Of a DNA stretch of 50,647 nt, positions 42,091 to 49,984 are shown piece after piece. Source of the DNA: Lachnospiraceae bacterium (GTDB lineage Bacteria; Bacillota; Clostridia; Lachnospirales; Lachnospiraceae); the NCBI GenBank assembly GCA_021153185.1, contig JAGKTY010000016.1:1-50647 (forward strand), read 5' to 3'. How positions within the stretch are numbered: the first letter of the stretch is position 1; each line of letters opens with the position of its first letter. The notes beneath the pieces were generated by a model. It was not told the DNA's origin, made no database searches, and worked only from the letters and a program-made list of their open reading frames with translations. The translations under genes and the position numbers were made by a program.

Positions 42091-42151
42091 TTGATTGATT
42101 GCCTGCCTTTTTGTCAAAATATGCGGTCAAGCTGATTGTGTTCCTGACCTG

Positions 42152-42697
42152 TTATCTGTTTTTTTGACAGCCCTGACAGGATGCGCATCCGCCGTCTGAT
42201 GACGCTACCATGGAATACGTTTCCATCGGTGTCGTAAGCATACAGATCGCCTGCGATGAGATGCCTTCCCTTGCACCGGTAAAACCAAGTCCCTCTTCTG
42301 TCGTCGCTTTGACATTGACCTGGGATATGTCAATCCCAAGCGCCCCGGCAATATTGGCTCTCATTTGATCAATATGCGGGCGCATCTTTGGCGCCTGTGC
42401 GATAATCGTCGCATCAATGTTTTCGATCAAAAATGCCTTTTGTGTAAGCAGCTCCCCAACGTGTGTAAGGAGTTTCAAGCTCGATATTCCTTTATATTTT
42501 TCGTCTGTATCGGGAAAATGAAGTCCGATATCTCCAAGCGCGGCTGCCCCGAGCAGCGCATCCATAATCGCATGTACAAGTACGTCTGCATCCGAATGTC
42601 CCAATAGTCCGTATTCGTGTTCAATTGTCACACCGCCAAGGATAAGCGGTCTGCCTGTTACGAGCTTGTGCACATCGTAGCCCATACCGATTCTCAT
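42152..42697 (-). CDS. ispF: 2-C-methyl-D-erythritol 2,4-cyclodiphosphate synthase with Cys-rich tail
   Basis: MEP-pathway enzyme making isoprenoid precursors. 181 residues; starts MRIGMGYDVHKL with metal ligands Asp8 and His10, then LGHSDADVLVHAIMDALLGA and ATTEEGLGFTG. Family members end near AICML (about 157); here ~24 more residues follow, ending SSDGGCASCQGCQKNR with three cysteines in CxxCxxC spacing. Metal or redox binding is possible but unproven. ispD is not present; first gene of the run ispF-cysE-cysS-mrnC-rlmB-sigH. Confidence 0.93.
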   Translation of the reverse strand: MRIGMGYDVHKLVTGRPLILGGVTIEHEYGLLGHSDADVLVHAIMDALLGAAALGDIGLHFPDTDEKYKGISSLKLLTHVGELLTQKAFLIENIDATIIAQAPKMRPHIDQMRANIAGALGIDISQVNVKATTEEGLGFTGAREGISSQAICMLTTPMETYSMVASSDGGCASCQGCQKNR

Positions 42698-42834
42698 ATC
42701 GTTCTTCCTTTCTGAATCATAATAAAAACCAAATTATGGCATAAGTGGATTGCTCCGCGCTTTGTGCTCTCGCAATCCCCGAAAACATTCGGATATCGCC
42801 CTGCTTCGCATGGCTTTTATCCTCATATTTTCTT
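42698..42834. other. Candidate interspersed repeat segment downstream of a hairpin
   Basis: Non-coding in appearance. It contains GGATTGC...GCAATCC (arms near 42745 and 42770) and CCGAA...TTCGG, and passes straight into the 61-nt hairpin at 42835-42895. Several short palindromes packed together suggest a dispersed repeat family rather than unique regulatory DNA; genome comparison is needed. A reading frame across it on the minus strand (42717-43136) is not credible as a gene. Confidence 0.35.
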
Positions 42835-42895
42835 GTTACAGAAGTATATCCCCAAATCTTGTGCAAGCACAGATTTGGATATATACTTCTGTAAC
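42835..42895. repeat. 61-nt near-perfect inverted repeat
   Basis: GTTACAGAAGTATAT (42835-42849) matches ATATACTTCTGTAAC (42881-42895) exactly; after a 2-nt mismatch CCAAATCT pairs with AGATTTGG, and GTGC/GCAC follow toward the centre. No T run on either side, so it is not an ordinary terminator. It lies between ispF and a small gene. Confidence 0.75.
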
Positions 42896-42936
42896 TTATG
42901 TCATACGAAAATAGTATATCATTTTTTGAACTATTA

Positions 42937-42945
42937 TGGTATACT
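42937..42945 (+). promoter_or_regulatory. Extended -10 promoter for the small gene at 43036
   Basis: TGGTATACT: an extended TGn before TATACT, without a good -35. The leader of about 85 nt contains ATTTGTA...TACAAAT and a perfect palindrome GTCCTAGGAC (43010-43019) right before the ribosome binding site, so start-site access may be regulated. Confidence 0.45.
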
Positions 42946-43035
42946 AAACATAACAAAAAATTTGTAGAAAAATACAAATATAACGTCATTATTGTCAACA
43001 ATTTTTGATGTCCTAGGACGGAAAGGAGCATGCCT

Positions 43036-43323
43036 ATGAAATGTAGACGTATCCCTTTAGAAGCTGAAGTTGTAAAATATGAATCCGGTAAAGGCCTGGA
43101 GGATGGTTTTGAACTGTTTTCCGATGTTGTGACCAAGGGCTGGATTGTGACAGACTCCCTGATTCAGATCAAAAATGAAAAAGGAAATCCTGTATGCCCG
43201 TATATCAGACATCGAAGAGGACGTACCTTTATCGCGGAAGGCGATTATATCATTTTGGATGCCGACGGCACCAAGCATGTGTGCGGTGCCGACAAGATTT
43301 TTGCAAGATATGAGGAAATATAA
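43036..43323 (+). CDS. Small protein of unknown function, phage-type C-terminus
   Basis: A 95-residue protein starting MKCRRIPLEAEVVKYESG. ATG at 43036 is 7 nt behind AGGAG; the ATG at 43030 would touch that site. The second half (GRTFIAEGDYIILDADGTKHVCGADKIFARY) resembles a short domain seen in phage and prophage proteins that read xxGDWIIxxxxGExxxCxPDIFxxxYE. Function unknown. It stands alone with its own promoter-like leader and a strong terminator. Confidence 0.75.
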   Translation: MKCRRIPLEAEVVKYESGKGLEDGFELFSDVVTKGWIVTDSLIQIKNEKGNPVCPYIRHRRGRTFIAEGDYIILDADGTKHVCGADKIFARYEEI

Positions 43324-43350
43324 TTTATAAACTTATGCTTCATATGAAGC

Positions 43351-43390
43351 AAGCCTCACCTGTTATTCAGACAGGTGAGGCTTGTTTATT
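43351..43390 (+). terminator. Terminator after the small gene
   Basis: AAGCCTCACCTGT (43351-43363) pairs perfectly with ACAGGTGAGGCTT (43371-43383), followed by GTTTATTTCTT. Confidence 0.92.
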
Positions 43391-43429
43391 TCTTCTTACT
43401 ATTGATTCATCCGGGTTTCTGACACATTC

Positions 43430-44620
43430 CTATACCAAACGCTCTAATAAGCTCTCTCCGATACAGTTATCCGGCATCTCGACACCGAAGTTTTCGGCGA
43501 TCGTTGCCCCAATCACCGCAAAACTCTCCTGTTCCGGTAGACTTCCGTTTCCGGTAAATGCTTTACTGTATGCGATAAACGGCACCTTTTCGCGTGTATG
43601 GTCTGTTCCCGTGTAGGTCGGGTCATTGCCGTGGTCTGCTGTCAAAATGAGCAAATCGTCATCCCGCAGAGCATCAAGCAGTGCTCCGAGCTTTTCGTCA
43701 AACAGCTCTATTTCTTTTGCGTAGCCCTCGACATTGCGCCTATGCCCCCAGAGTGCATCAAAATCAACGAGATTTGTAAAGCATATCCCCTCAAAATCGC
43801 GGCCCGCAATCTCGATGGTCTGCTCCATTCCGTGGACGCTGCTCTTTGATTTGTTGCTCTCTGTGATTCCCTCGCCAACAAAAATGTCATTGATTTTTCC
43901 GACCGAAATCACATCAAAGCCTGCATCCTTTAAACTGTTTAGAACTGTTTTCCCTGTTGGCTTCAGCGCATAATCGTGACGGTTGCTCGTGCGCACGAAC
44001 TCCCCTTTTTTCTTGCCGACATACGGTCTTGCAATCACACGGCCGACACGCCATTCATCGCGCATCGTCAGTTCCCTTGCAATCTCGCAGTAATGATATA
44101 ATGTCTCAACGCCCATTGTCTCTTCATTACCGCAAATCTGCAGCACCGAATCGGCAGATGTGTAGACAATCAAATGCCCTTCGTTAATTTCTTCTTCCGC
44201 AAGCTCATCAAGAATTTCCGTGCCGGATGCACTTTTATTTCCGATAATCTTGCGCCCGGTCCGCTCCTCCAATTCCTCAATCAGTTCCTTTGGAAAACCG
44301 GTCTCTGTAAACGTAATAAATGGTTTGTCCGTCCGAATCCCCATCATTTCCCAGTGTCCGGTCATCGTATCCTTCCCATTGCTGGCCTCTTTAAGCACTG
44401 CATAATATCCCATTGGATGTTCTACAGCATCCACCTGTTTTAGCTTCTTTAAATTAGCAACGCCTAACTTTTGAAGATTTGGGATATGGAACGTATCTCT
44501 GTATTCTGAGATATGTCCGAGCGTATCCACACCGACATCCCCAAACCGCTTGCTATCTTCCATTGCGCCGATTCCGAGCGAATCAAGCACAATGACAAAT
44601 GCCCGTTTAAATTTTGCCAT
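43430..44620 (-). CDS. deoB: Phosphopentomutase
   Basis: Interconverts (deoxy)ribose 1- and 5-phosphates, linking nucleoside phosphorolysis to central metabolism. 396 residues of the alkaline phosphatase superfamily with VLDSLGIGAMED near the N-terminus, DALWGHRR, and DHGNDPTYTGTDHTRE as the C-terminal metal site. Starts one base after the deoC stop; last gene of udp-cdd-deoC-deoB. Confidence 0.96.
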   Translation of the reverse strand: MAKFKRAFVIVLDSLGIGAMEDSKRFGDVGVDTLGHISEYRDTFHIPNLQKLGVANLKKLKQVDAVEHPMGYYAVLKEASNGKDTMTGHWEMMGIRTDKPFITFTETGFPKELIEELEERTGRKIIGNKSASGTEILDELAEEEINEGHLIVYTSADSVLQICGNEETMGVETLYHYCEIARELTMRDEWRVGRVIARPYVGKKKGEFVRTSNRHDYALKPTGKTVLNSLKDAGFDVISVGKINDIFVGEGITESNKSKSSVHGMEQTIEIAGRDFEGICFTNLVDFDALWGHRRNVEGYAKEIELFDEKLGALLDALRDDDLLILTADHGNDPTYTGTDHTREKVPFIAYSKAFTGNGSLPEQESFAVIGATIAENFGVEMPDNCIGESLLERLV

Positions 44621-44621
44621 A

Positions 44622-45275
44622 TTATTTACCCGCTTTTAAAATCTTAATAATGCGACTCGTGCCAAGTCTGTCTGCGCCAAGTTCAATAAAACGCTCAGCG
44701 TCCGCAATTGAAGAAATCCCACCTGCCGCCTTGATTTTGACACCTTCTCCTACATATTTTTTGAACAATGCGATATCCTCAAATGTCGCTCCCGCTGTGC
44801 TAAATCCGGTACTTGTCTTAATAAAATCCGCGCCGGACTCTGTGACAAGTTTACACATGGTAATTTTTTCTTCCTCTGTCAAAAGACATGTTTCAATGAT
44901 CACCTTTAAAATAAGGTCACCGCAGGCTTCTTTTACCTGTTTGATCTCATCCAGAACATATTGTTCATTTCCGGCCTTCAGCATGCCGACATTGATTACC
45001 ATATCAATTTCCGTGGCGCCGTCTGCAATGGCCTGTCTTGCCTCAAACACCTTTGTCTGCGTCGCACAGTTTCCGTTTGGGAAACCAATCACGGTGCAAA
45101 CCGGGATTTTGCCCTGCATATATTCATTTGCTGCCTTCACATAGCACGGCGGAATACAGACACTTGCTGTCCCATATGCCATCGCATCATCACAAATCCC
45201 TTTGATTTCGTCCCATGTACTTGTCTGCAGCAATAAGGTATGGTCTACAATACTTGTAATTTCTTTGATATCCAT
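44622..45275 (-). CDS. deoC: Deoxyribose-phosphate aldolase
   Basis: Splits deoxyribose 5-phosphate into glyceraldehyde 3-phosphate and acetaldehyde. 217-residue barrel with KVIIETCLLTEEE and the Schiff-base lysine in DFIKTSTGFS, then KAAGGISS. 18 nt behind cdd; weak ribosome site AGAGAG. Confidence 0.96.
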   Translation of the reverse strand: MDIKEITSIVDHTLLLQTSTWDEIKGICDDAMAYGTASVCIPPCYVKAANEYMQGKIPVCTVIGFPNGNCATQTKVFEARQAIADGATEIDMVINVGMLKAGNEQYVLDEIKQVKEACGDLILKVIIETCLLTEEEKITMCKLVTESGADFIKTSTGFSTAGATFEDIALFKKYVGEGVKIKAAGGISSIADAERFIELGADRLGTSRIIKILKAGK

Positions 45276-45293
45276 ATTATTCTCTCTTTCAGC

Positions 45294-45710
45294 TTACTTT
45301 CCTAAGTTGTCCGGTCCGAACCCCATCGGAAAAAGTTCGTCAAGGGTAACTGTTTTGATCTGATCACCGCCGGCCCAGAGAATGATCTCAAAAGTCTTAG
45401 GATTCACAAATTCCATCATGACTTGTCTGCACACACCACATGGAGGGCAGTACTCAAATGTCTTTGTATCCTTTAATCCGCCGACAATTGCGATCTTTGC
45501 AAAATCTTGTTTGCCCTCGCTAACTGCTTTAAAAATGGCCGTACGCTCCGCACAGTTTGACGGCCCGTATGCTGCATTTTCGACGTTACAGCCCTGATAG
45601 ACCGTGCCATCCTTACAAAGAAGTGCAGCGCCAACCCGGAATCCCGAATATGGTGCATACGCGTTTTCTCTTGCCGCGAGCGCAAGTGCAATCAATTCTT
45701 TAGATTCCAT
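45294..45710 (-). CDS. cdd: Cytidine deaminase
   Basis: Hydrolytic deamination of (deoxy)cytidine to (deoxy)uridine. 138-residue zinc enzyme starting MESKELIALALAARENAYAP, with NCAERTA (catalytic Glu) and CPPCGVCRQ zinc ligands. ATG at 45710 lies 7 nt behind AAAGG and overlaps the udp end by 11 nt; further upstream ATGs in frame lie inside udp without sites. Confidence 0.95.
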   Translation of the reverse strand: MESKELIALALAARENAYAPYSGFRVGAALLCKDGTVYQGCNVENAAYGPSNCAERTAIFKAVSEGKQDFAKIAIVGGLKDTKTFEYCPPCGVCRQVMMEFVNPKTFEIILWAGGDQIKTVTLDELFPMGFGPDNLGK

Positions 45711-46494
45711 ACTGATACCTTTCATTGTCAACAGCAATCATATTGCGCACTGCCTCTACTGCCACTTCAATCGCACTTTCCGTGTCATGAACCTGTATGT
45801 TCTCAAGACCTTTTTTCTCGCGTTCCTGATTGGCAATGACAAGAAGTACCGTACCAACCCGTACTCTTAAGTGGCTGCCAACAATAAACATGGCGGCTGA
45901 TTCCATCTCGGAAGCAAGGCATCCCATCTTAATCCATGCATCCCATTTGTTCATGAGTTCATACCCAACAGGCTTTGTCTGCGGTTCATGCTGACCAAAA
46001 AACGAATCCTTACACTGCACGACACCTGTATGATATACTTTGTTTTTCCCCTTGGCTGCCGCAATGAGTGCATTGACAACCTCGATATCCGCTACTGCCG
46101 GAAATTCAATTGGCGCATATTCTTTGGAGGTGCCTTCCATACGGATCGCACCTGTTGCAATGACAAGATCACCGCCCTTTACATCCTCCTGCATACCGCC
46201 ACTTGTTCCGACACGGATAAATGTATGTGCACCGCATCTTGACAATTCTTCCATTGCAATGCTTGCAGATGGTCCTCCGATTCCTGTACTTGTAACAGAA
46301 ACCTTTACTCCATCAAGCATGCCGGTATATGTGATATATTCACGGCTGTCTGCAATCAGTTTTGCATTTTCAAGATGTGCTGCGATTTTTTCACATCTCT
46401 TCGGATCTCCCGGCATAATGACATAACCGCCTACTTCACCCGGTGCAACCTGTGTATGATATTGTTTTCCTGAGCCTTCCGTGTAATCGATCAT
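45700..46494 (-). CDS. udp: Uridine phosphorylase
   Basis: Phosphorolysis of uridine/deoxyuridine. 264-residue nucleoside phosphorylase I family member starting MIDYTEGSGKQYHTQVAPGE, with MPGDPKRCEKIA, RVGTSGGMQ and EMESAAMFIV. ATG at 46494 follows AAAGGAGGAAAATGTT. First gene of udp-cdd-deoC-deoB, which funnels pyrimidine nucleosides to deoxyribose 5-phosphate. Purine nucleosides could enter via deoB too. Purine-type specificity cannot be excluded from sequence. Confidence 0.9.
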   Translation of the reverse strand: MIDYTEGSGKQYHTQVAPGEVGGYVIMPGDPKRCEKIAAHLENAKLIADSREYITYTGMLDGVKVSVTSTGIGGPSASIAMEELSRCGAHTFIRVGTSGGMQEDVKGGDLVIATGAIRMEGTSKEYAPIEFPAVADIEVVNALIAAAKGKNKVYHTGVVQCKDSFFGQHEPQTKPVGYELMNKWDAWIKMGCLASEMESAAMFIVGSHLRVRVGTVLLVIANQEREKKGLENIQVHDTESAIEVAVEAVRNMIAVDNERYQYGI

Positions 46495-46587
46495 AACATT
46501 TTCCTCCTTTAAACGTTCATTCCTTACACCCACTTGTAGGTTTGAAAGTGTTATAATTTTATCTCATGAAATCATGTCACTTCTATT

Positions 46588-47061
46588 TTACATCTTTTTT
46601 AATAAATTTACCATCTCAATTGCAGAAAGTGCGCAATCATATCCTTTATTTCCTGCTTTTGAACCGGCTCTCGCAATGGCCTGCTCGATATTTTCCGTTG
46701 TGATGACGCCAAACATCACCGGAACCCCTGTCTCAAGGCTTACGTGTGCAACCCCTTTTGACACTTCGTTGCATACGTAATCGTAATGCGTTGTATCACC
46801 GCGGATGACCGCACCAACACAGATGACCGCATCGTATTTGCCTGATTTTGCCATTGCCTGTGCTGCTGTCGGAATTTCAAACGCACCCGGAACCCAGGCT
46901 GCTGTAATGTTTTCATCCAAAACGCCGTGACGGACCAGACCGTCTACTGCGCCGCCAAGAAGCTTATTTACAATAATTTCATTAAATCTGGAAGCGACAA
47001 TTCCTACCTTCATTCCTTCCGGTGCTACTACATTTCCTTCTAATACGTTAATCTCTCTCAT
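46588..47061 (-). CDS. ribH: 6,7-dimethyl-8-ribityllumazine synthase
   Basis: Condenses aminoribitylaminouracil with dihydroxybutanone phosphate. 157 residues starting MREINVLEGNVVAP, with VASRFNEIIVNKLLGGAVDG, WVPGAFEIPT and VIRGDTTHYDYV. ATG at 47061 follows AAAAGGAG. Third gene of the FMN-riboswitch operon. Confidence 0.96.
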   Translation of the reverse strand: MREINVLEGNVVAPEGMKVGIVASRFNEIIVNKLLGGAVDGLVRHGVLDENITAAWVPGAFEIPTAAQAMAKSGKYDAVICVGAVIRGDTTHYDYVCNEVSKGVAHVSLETGVPVMFGVITTENIEQAIARAGSKAGNKGYDCALSAIEMVNLLKKM

Positions 47062-47137
47062 GTTTTTTCTCCTTTTTCTTTCTTTGTTCACGCTTTAAGT
47101 TTTGGTACCGAAACCCCGTCCCCTGGTGCCACCGAGG

Positions 47138-48430
47138 CTAGAATTTGATATCTTTAAAAATATGCCCCATTTTTTCCTGCTTGGTCTTTAGGTAAAATGC
47201 ATCAAATTTTTGCGGCGCGATTTCTATCGGAACACGCTCTGCAATTTCCAGTCCGAAGCCGTTAAGTCCATAGATTTTGTCCGGATTGTTGGTCATGAGT
47301 CTGAGTGACTTGACGCCAAGGTCTGATAAAATCTGGGCGCCGACCCAGTATTCACGCAGGTCCGGTGCAAACCCAAGCTTGACATTGGCCTCCACCGTAT
47401 CGAAGCCCTGCTCCTGAAGTTCATATGCTTTGAGCTTGTTGATCAGGCCAATGCCCCGTCCCTCCTGACGCATATACAACAGGATACCGCGTCCTTCCTT
47501 TTCAATCTGCGCCATCGCGCTGTGCAGCTGATTGCCGCAGTCACACCGGAAGGAACCAAACACGTCTCCGGTCAGGCACTCGGAATGCACACGGCAAAGG
47601 ACATCCTTGCCGTCTCCGATATCTCCTTTCACAAGTGCCACATGATGCTCGCCCGTGATGTCATTGATGTATCCGACAATCCGGAACTGTCCGTACTGCG
47701 TTGGCATGTTTGCATCGGCTTCCTTCACCACATGCTTTTCATGGAGCCTGCAATAATCCTGTAAATCCTTGATGGTGATAAAAACAAGTCCATGCTCCTT
47801 TGCTAACTTTTGAAGGTTTGGCGTCTGCATCATCGTGCCGTCATCCTCCATGATTTCACAGCAGATACCACATTCCTTTAATCCCGCAAGTCGCATCAGA
47901 TCAACCGTCGCCTCGGTGTGACCGTTTCGCTCCAATACGCCGCCTTTTTTGGCAACAAGCGGGAACACATGCCCCGGTCTTCTGAAATCATTCGGCTCAC
48001 TTTTTTCATCCGCAAGCGCCCGCATCGTAAGCCCACGCTCTGCCGCCGAAATGCCGGTCGTCGTGTCCTTGTGATCAACAGACACCGTAAATGCCGTGCA
48101 GTGGTTGTCCGTATTTTCCGATACCATCTGCGGTAAATTCAGGCGATGCGCCACTGCTTCACTCATCGGGGTACAAATAAGGCCTTTTGCCTTGCTTGCC
48201 ATAATGTTGATATTCTCTGTTGTCGCAAACTGCGCCGCACAAATCATATCGCCCTCATTTTCCCTGTCAGGATCATCCGTTACCAAAATGACCTGCCCGT
48301 TTCGAAGCGCCTCCAGCGCTTCTTCTACTGTATTGTACTGAAACTCACTCATATCCTTGTCCCGTATGACTCCTTTCTGTTTCTTGTCACTTTGATTCTT
48401 ATTTCTTCTCATGCGTTCTGGGATTTCCAT
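47138..48430 (-). CDS. ribBA: Bifunctional RibBA: DHBP synthase / GTP cyclohydrolase II
   Basis: Provides both precursors of riboflavin. The N-terminal DHBP synthase has DDPDRENEGDM, RRPGHVFPL and HTEATVDLMRLAG; the C-terminal GTP cyclohydrolase II has zinc ligands in CLTGDVFGSFRCDCGNQL and RQEGRGIGL. 430 residues from the ATG at 48430, which has AAAGGAT 8-9 nt upstream; this adds 26 basic residues before the usual MSEFQYNTVEEAL start at 48352, whose own site is poor. Confidence 0.95.
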   Translation of the reverse strand: MEIPERMRRNKNQSDKKQKGVIRDKDMSEFQYNTVEEALEALRNGQVILVTDDPDRENEGDMICAAQFATTENINIMASKAKGLICTPMSEAVAHRLNLPQMVSENTDNHCTAFTVSVDHKDTTTGISAAERGLTMRALADEKSEPNDFRRPGHVFPLVAKKGGVLERNGHTEATVDLMRLAGLKECGICCEIMEDDGTMMQTPNLQKLAKEHGLVFITIKDLQDYCRLHEKHVVKEADANMPTQYGQFRIVGYINDITGEHHVALVKGDIGDGKDVLCRVHSECLTGDVFGSFRCDCGNQLHSAMAQIEKEGRGILLYMRQEGRGIGLINKLKAYELQEQGFDTVEANVKLGFAPDLREYWVGAQILSDLGVKSLRLMTNNPDKIYGLNGFGLEIAERVPIEIAPQKFDAFYLKTKQEKMGHIFKDIKF

Positions 48431-48534
48431 GTCATTCTATCCTTTGAACACATCATTTTTCACGTTTTCATCTTGTCAAATAATTTCATATGCGCATCGC
48501 ATATTTTGTGTTTCTTTTTTTGATGCCATATCAC

Positions 48535-49200
48535 TCAAAACCCATGTTCCATCAAAAAATCCATCGTAATGCCCGATTCTGATTTTGAAGTTGTCTCTAC
48601 CGCGGTGCCGAGCTGCCCGCCTAAGAGGCGCTCCACATATTTTCCGATGACATCATTTTCCAGATTCACAAGCTCGCCCGGCTTCTTGCCAAGGAGTGTT
48701 GTCTCCCCTCCTGTGTGCGGAATAATCGATACCGAAAAGTTATCATTCTCTAACTTTGCAACAGTAAGCGAGATACCATCGATGCAAATGGAACCCTTTA
48801 AGACAATCAGCCGTAAAATTTCCGGTGGTGTCTTAATCTTAACCCATACGGCATTGCCTTCTTTGCTCTGGCTTACTATCTCACCGACACCATCAATATG
48901 CCCGCTTACGATGTGCCCGCCGAACCGGCCATCTGCTGCCATCGCGCGCTCTAGGTTTACATAATTTCCATTTTGTAATTGTTTCAGACTGCTTCTGCGA
49001 AACGTTTCTGCCATGATATCCGCACAGAAAAAATCCGCTCCGCGCTTCGTCACAGTCAGACAAACACCATTGACTGCAATGCTGTCTCCGATTTTTGTAC
49101 CCTCCAGCACTTTCCTTGCCGCAATCTTAATCTCGCCGCTCGGCTCTTTGACGGAAATCCCTGTGACCTTGCCCATCTCTTCAATAATTCCTGTAAACAT
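48535..49200 (-). CDS. ribE: Riboflavin synthase alpha chain
   Basis: Dismutates two lumazines to riboflavin. 221 residues, two homologous lumazine-binding barrels: MFTGIIEEMGKVTGI...NGVCLTVT in the first and GGHIVSGHIDGVG...DGISLTVAKL in the second. First gene behind the FMN riboswitch; ribD, commonly ahead of it, is absent. Also called ribC in Bacillus. Confidence 0.95.
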   Translation of the reverse strand: MFTGIIEEMGKVTGISVKEPSGEIKIAARKVLEGTKIGDSIAVNGVCLTVTKRGADFFCADIMAETFRRSSLKQLQNGNYVNLERAMAADGRFGGHIVSGHIDGVGEIVSQSKEGNAVWVKIKTPPEILRLIVLKGSICIDGISLTVAKLENDNFSVSIIPHTGGETTLLGKKPGELVNLENDVIGKYVERLLGGQLGTAVETTSKSESGITMDFLMEHGF

Positions 49201-49233
49201 GTTGCTCCTACCTACAAATCACTAAAGCCCATA

Positions 49234-49260
49234 CAAAAACCCCCGGATGTTCTCCGAGGG
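49234..49260 (-). terminator. FMN-controlled terminator before ribE
   Basis: On the minus strand CCCTCGGA (49260-49253) pairs with TCCGGGGG (49247-49240), then TTTTTG. It sits 34 nt before ribE and should form when FMN is bound. Confidence 0.88.
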
Positions 49261-49300
49261 TAACTAATCCACTGAACATAGCCTATGCTATGCGTCCTGT

Positions 49301-49414
49301 TATTCTTTCTCTCATCCAGACTATACTGTCGGCTCCGGAATTACACCGGATCATGCACCATGTGCTCGCGGGCTGTACCGCCGGTGAGGAATCACACCTC
49401 GCCCCGAAGAATCC
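49301..49414 (-). promoter_or_regulatory. FMN riboswitch (RFN element)
   Basis: Minus-strand leader with GGATTCTTCGGGGC (5'), AGGTGTGATTCCTCACCGGCGG in two parts (GGTGTGATTCC and CACCGGCGGTA), GCCCGCGAGC, GGTGTAATTCCGGAGCCGACAGT in parts (GTGTAATTCC, GCCGACAGT) and TGGATGAGAGAAAGAAT (3'), matching the RFN consensus. P1 is ATTCTT with AAGAAT. Followed by an expression platform (49261-49300) and the terminator at 49234-49260. Confidence 0.95.
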
Positions 49415-49465
49415 TTATGCATTTGTAAAAAATAAGGCCTCTTTATTGTGCCTCGCACCATGGAT

Positions 49466-49494
49466 ATTATACCAAACTGCAAAAGCTATGGCAA
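49466..49494 (-). promoter_or_regulatory. Promoter of the rib operon
   Basis: Minus strand TTGCCA (49494-49489), 17-nt spacer, TATAAT (49471-49466). The -35 box lies inside the last codons of the upstream DUF2442 gene. Confidence 0.8.
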
Positions 49495-49743
49495 GCACGA
49501 AAGTGCACTGCTTAATTCATATAGTTCGTGTGGTGCAATATCTTGTCCGTTTTTCCATGTGATTCCGGAGCCATCCGGCAAAACGGAAACACTCTTAAAA
49601 TAATCCAAATCATTTAATTCCGCATACCAAGAACCATTTATATACGGTGTCACATCAAAAAGTCTTTTCTCATTGTTTTCATATTCTAAAACAAGTTTGA
49701 AATCATTTACCGCTTGTACTGATATCAGTTTAGGTTGCAACAT
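49486..49743 (-). CDS. DUF2442 protein
   Basis: An 85-residue protein starting MLQPKLISVQAVNDFKLVLEY, with the DUF2442 pattern LFDVTPYINGSWYAELNDLDYF and ITWKNGQDIAPHELYELS. DUF2442 genes often sit next to DUF4160 genes, and the pair has been suggested to be toxin-antitoxin-like, but no activity is established. Here a damaged DUF4160 lies 9 nt upstream. RBS AAGGAG. Confidence 0.88.
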   Translation of the reverse strand: MLQPKLISVQAVNDFKLVLEYENNEKRLFDVTPYINGSWYAELNDLDYFKSVSVLPDGSGITWKNGQDIAPHELYELSSALSCLP

Positions 49744-49752
49744 CTCTTCTCC

Positions 49753-49909
49753 TTACCGAAGTGGTTCAATTTTATAGCACTGCTCTCCTGCAGATAGCAT
49801 TTCCCAATCCGCAATTAATTCTTCTCTGTGAATTTCCATCCAGGCTTCAAGCAATTTCATCTTATGTTTTGGAATATTTCCTTCCATAAAACATACTAAT
49901 TACCGGCAT
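49753..49909 (-). pseudogene. DUF4160 gene with internal deletion and frameshift
   Basis: The first codons read MPVISMFYG, the typical DUF4160 start, from the ATG at 49909. The sequence then jumps to EGNIPKHKMKLLEAW...IHREELIADWEMLSAGEQ in another frame, the usual C-terminal half, ending at TAA (49753-49755) just before the DUF2442 gene. The middle ~30 residues expected in this family (the His-rich, beta part) are missing, and reading on from the start hits a stop after 15 codons. A truncated 46-residue product from the ATG at 49892 region remains possible. Confidence 0.75.
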
Positions 49910-49929
49910 CCTTTCAACACATCAATATT

Positions 49930-49970
49930 GCAGGAGTATTTCATCGAAACTATGTCGCTCCTGCTTTTGT
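49930..49970 (+). terminator. Hairpin downstream of the left arm of the twin-repeat unit
   Basis: GCAGGAG (49930-49936) pairs with CTCCTGC (49958-49964), with an inner TTTC/GAAA; TTTTG follows on plus. On the minus strand it would end a transcript running leftward from the promoter at 50066-50094, but there the T run is missing. Confidence 0.4.
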
Positions 49971-49984
49971 ATTAGGTGATTATT

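Noticed and set aside
42091..42151. T-box riboswitch ahead of cysE-cysS
   Set aside because: The gap is only about 60 nt and holds no T-box core or specifier hairpin.
42717..43136. 139-codon minus-strand reading frame between ispF and the small gene
   Set aside because: It crosses the 61-nt hairpin and the whole start region of the well-supported gene at 43036, has no ribosome binding site, and its residues look like translated repeat DNA.
49930..49964. Terminator for the DUF4160/DUF2442 genes
   Set aside because: It lies upstream of these minus-strand genes, so it cannot end their transcript; at most it ends an incoming transcript or a plus-strand RNA.
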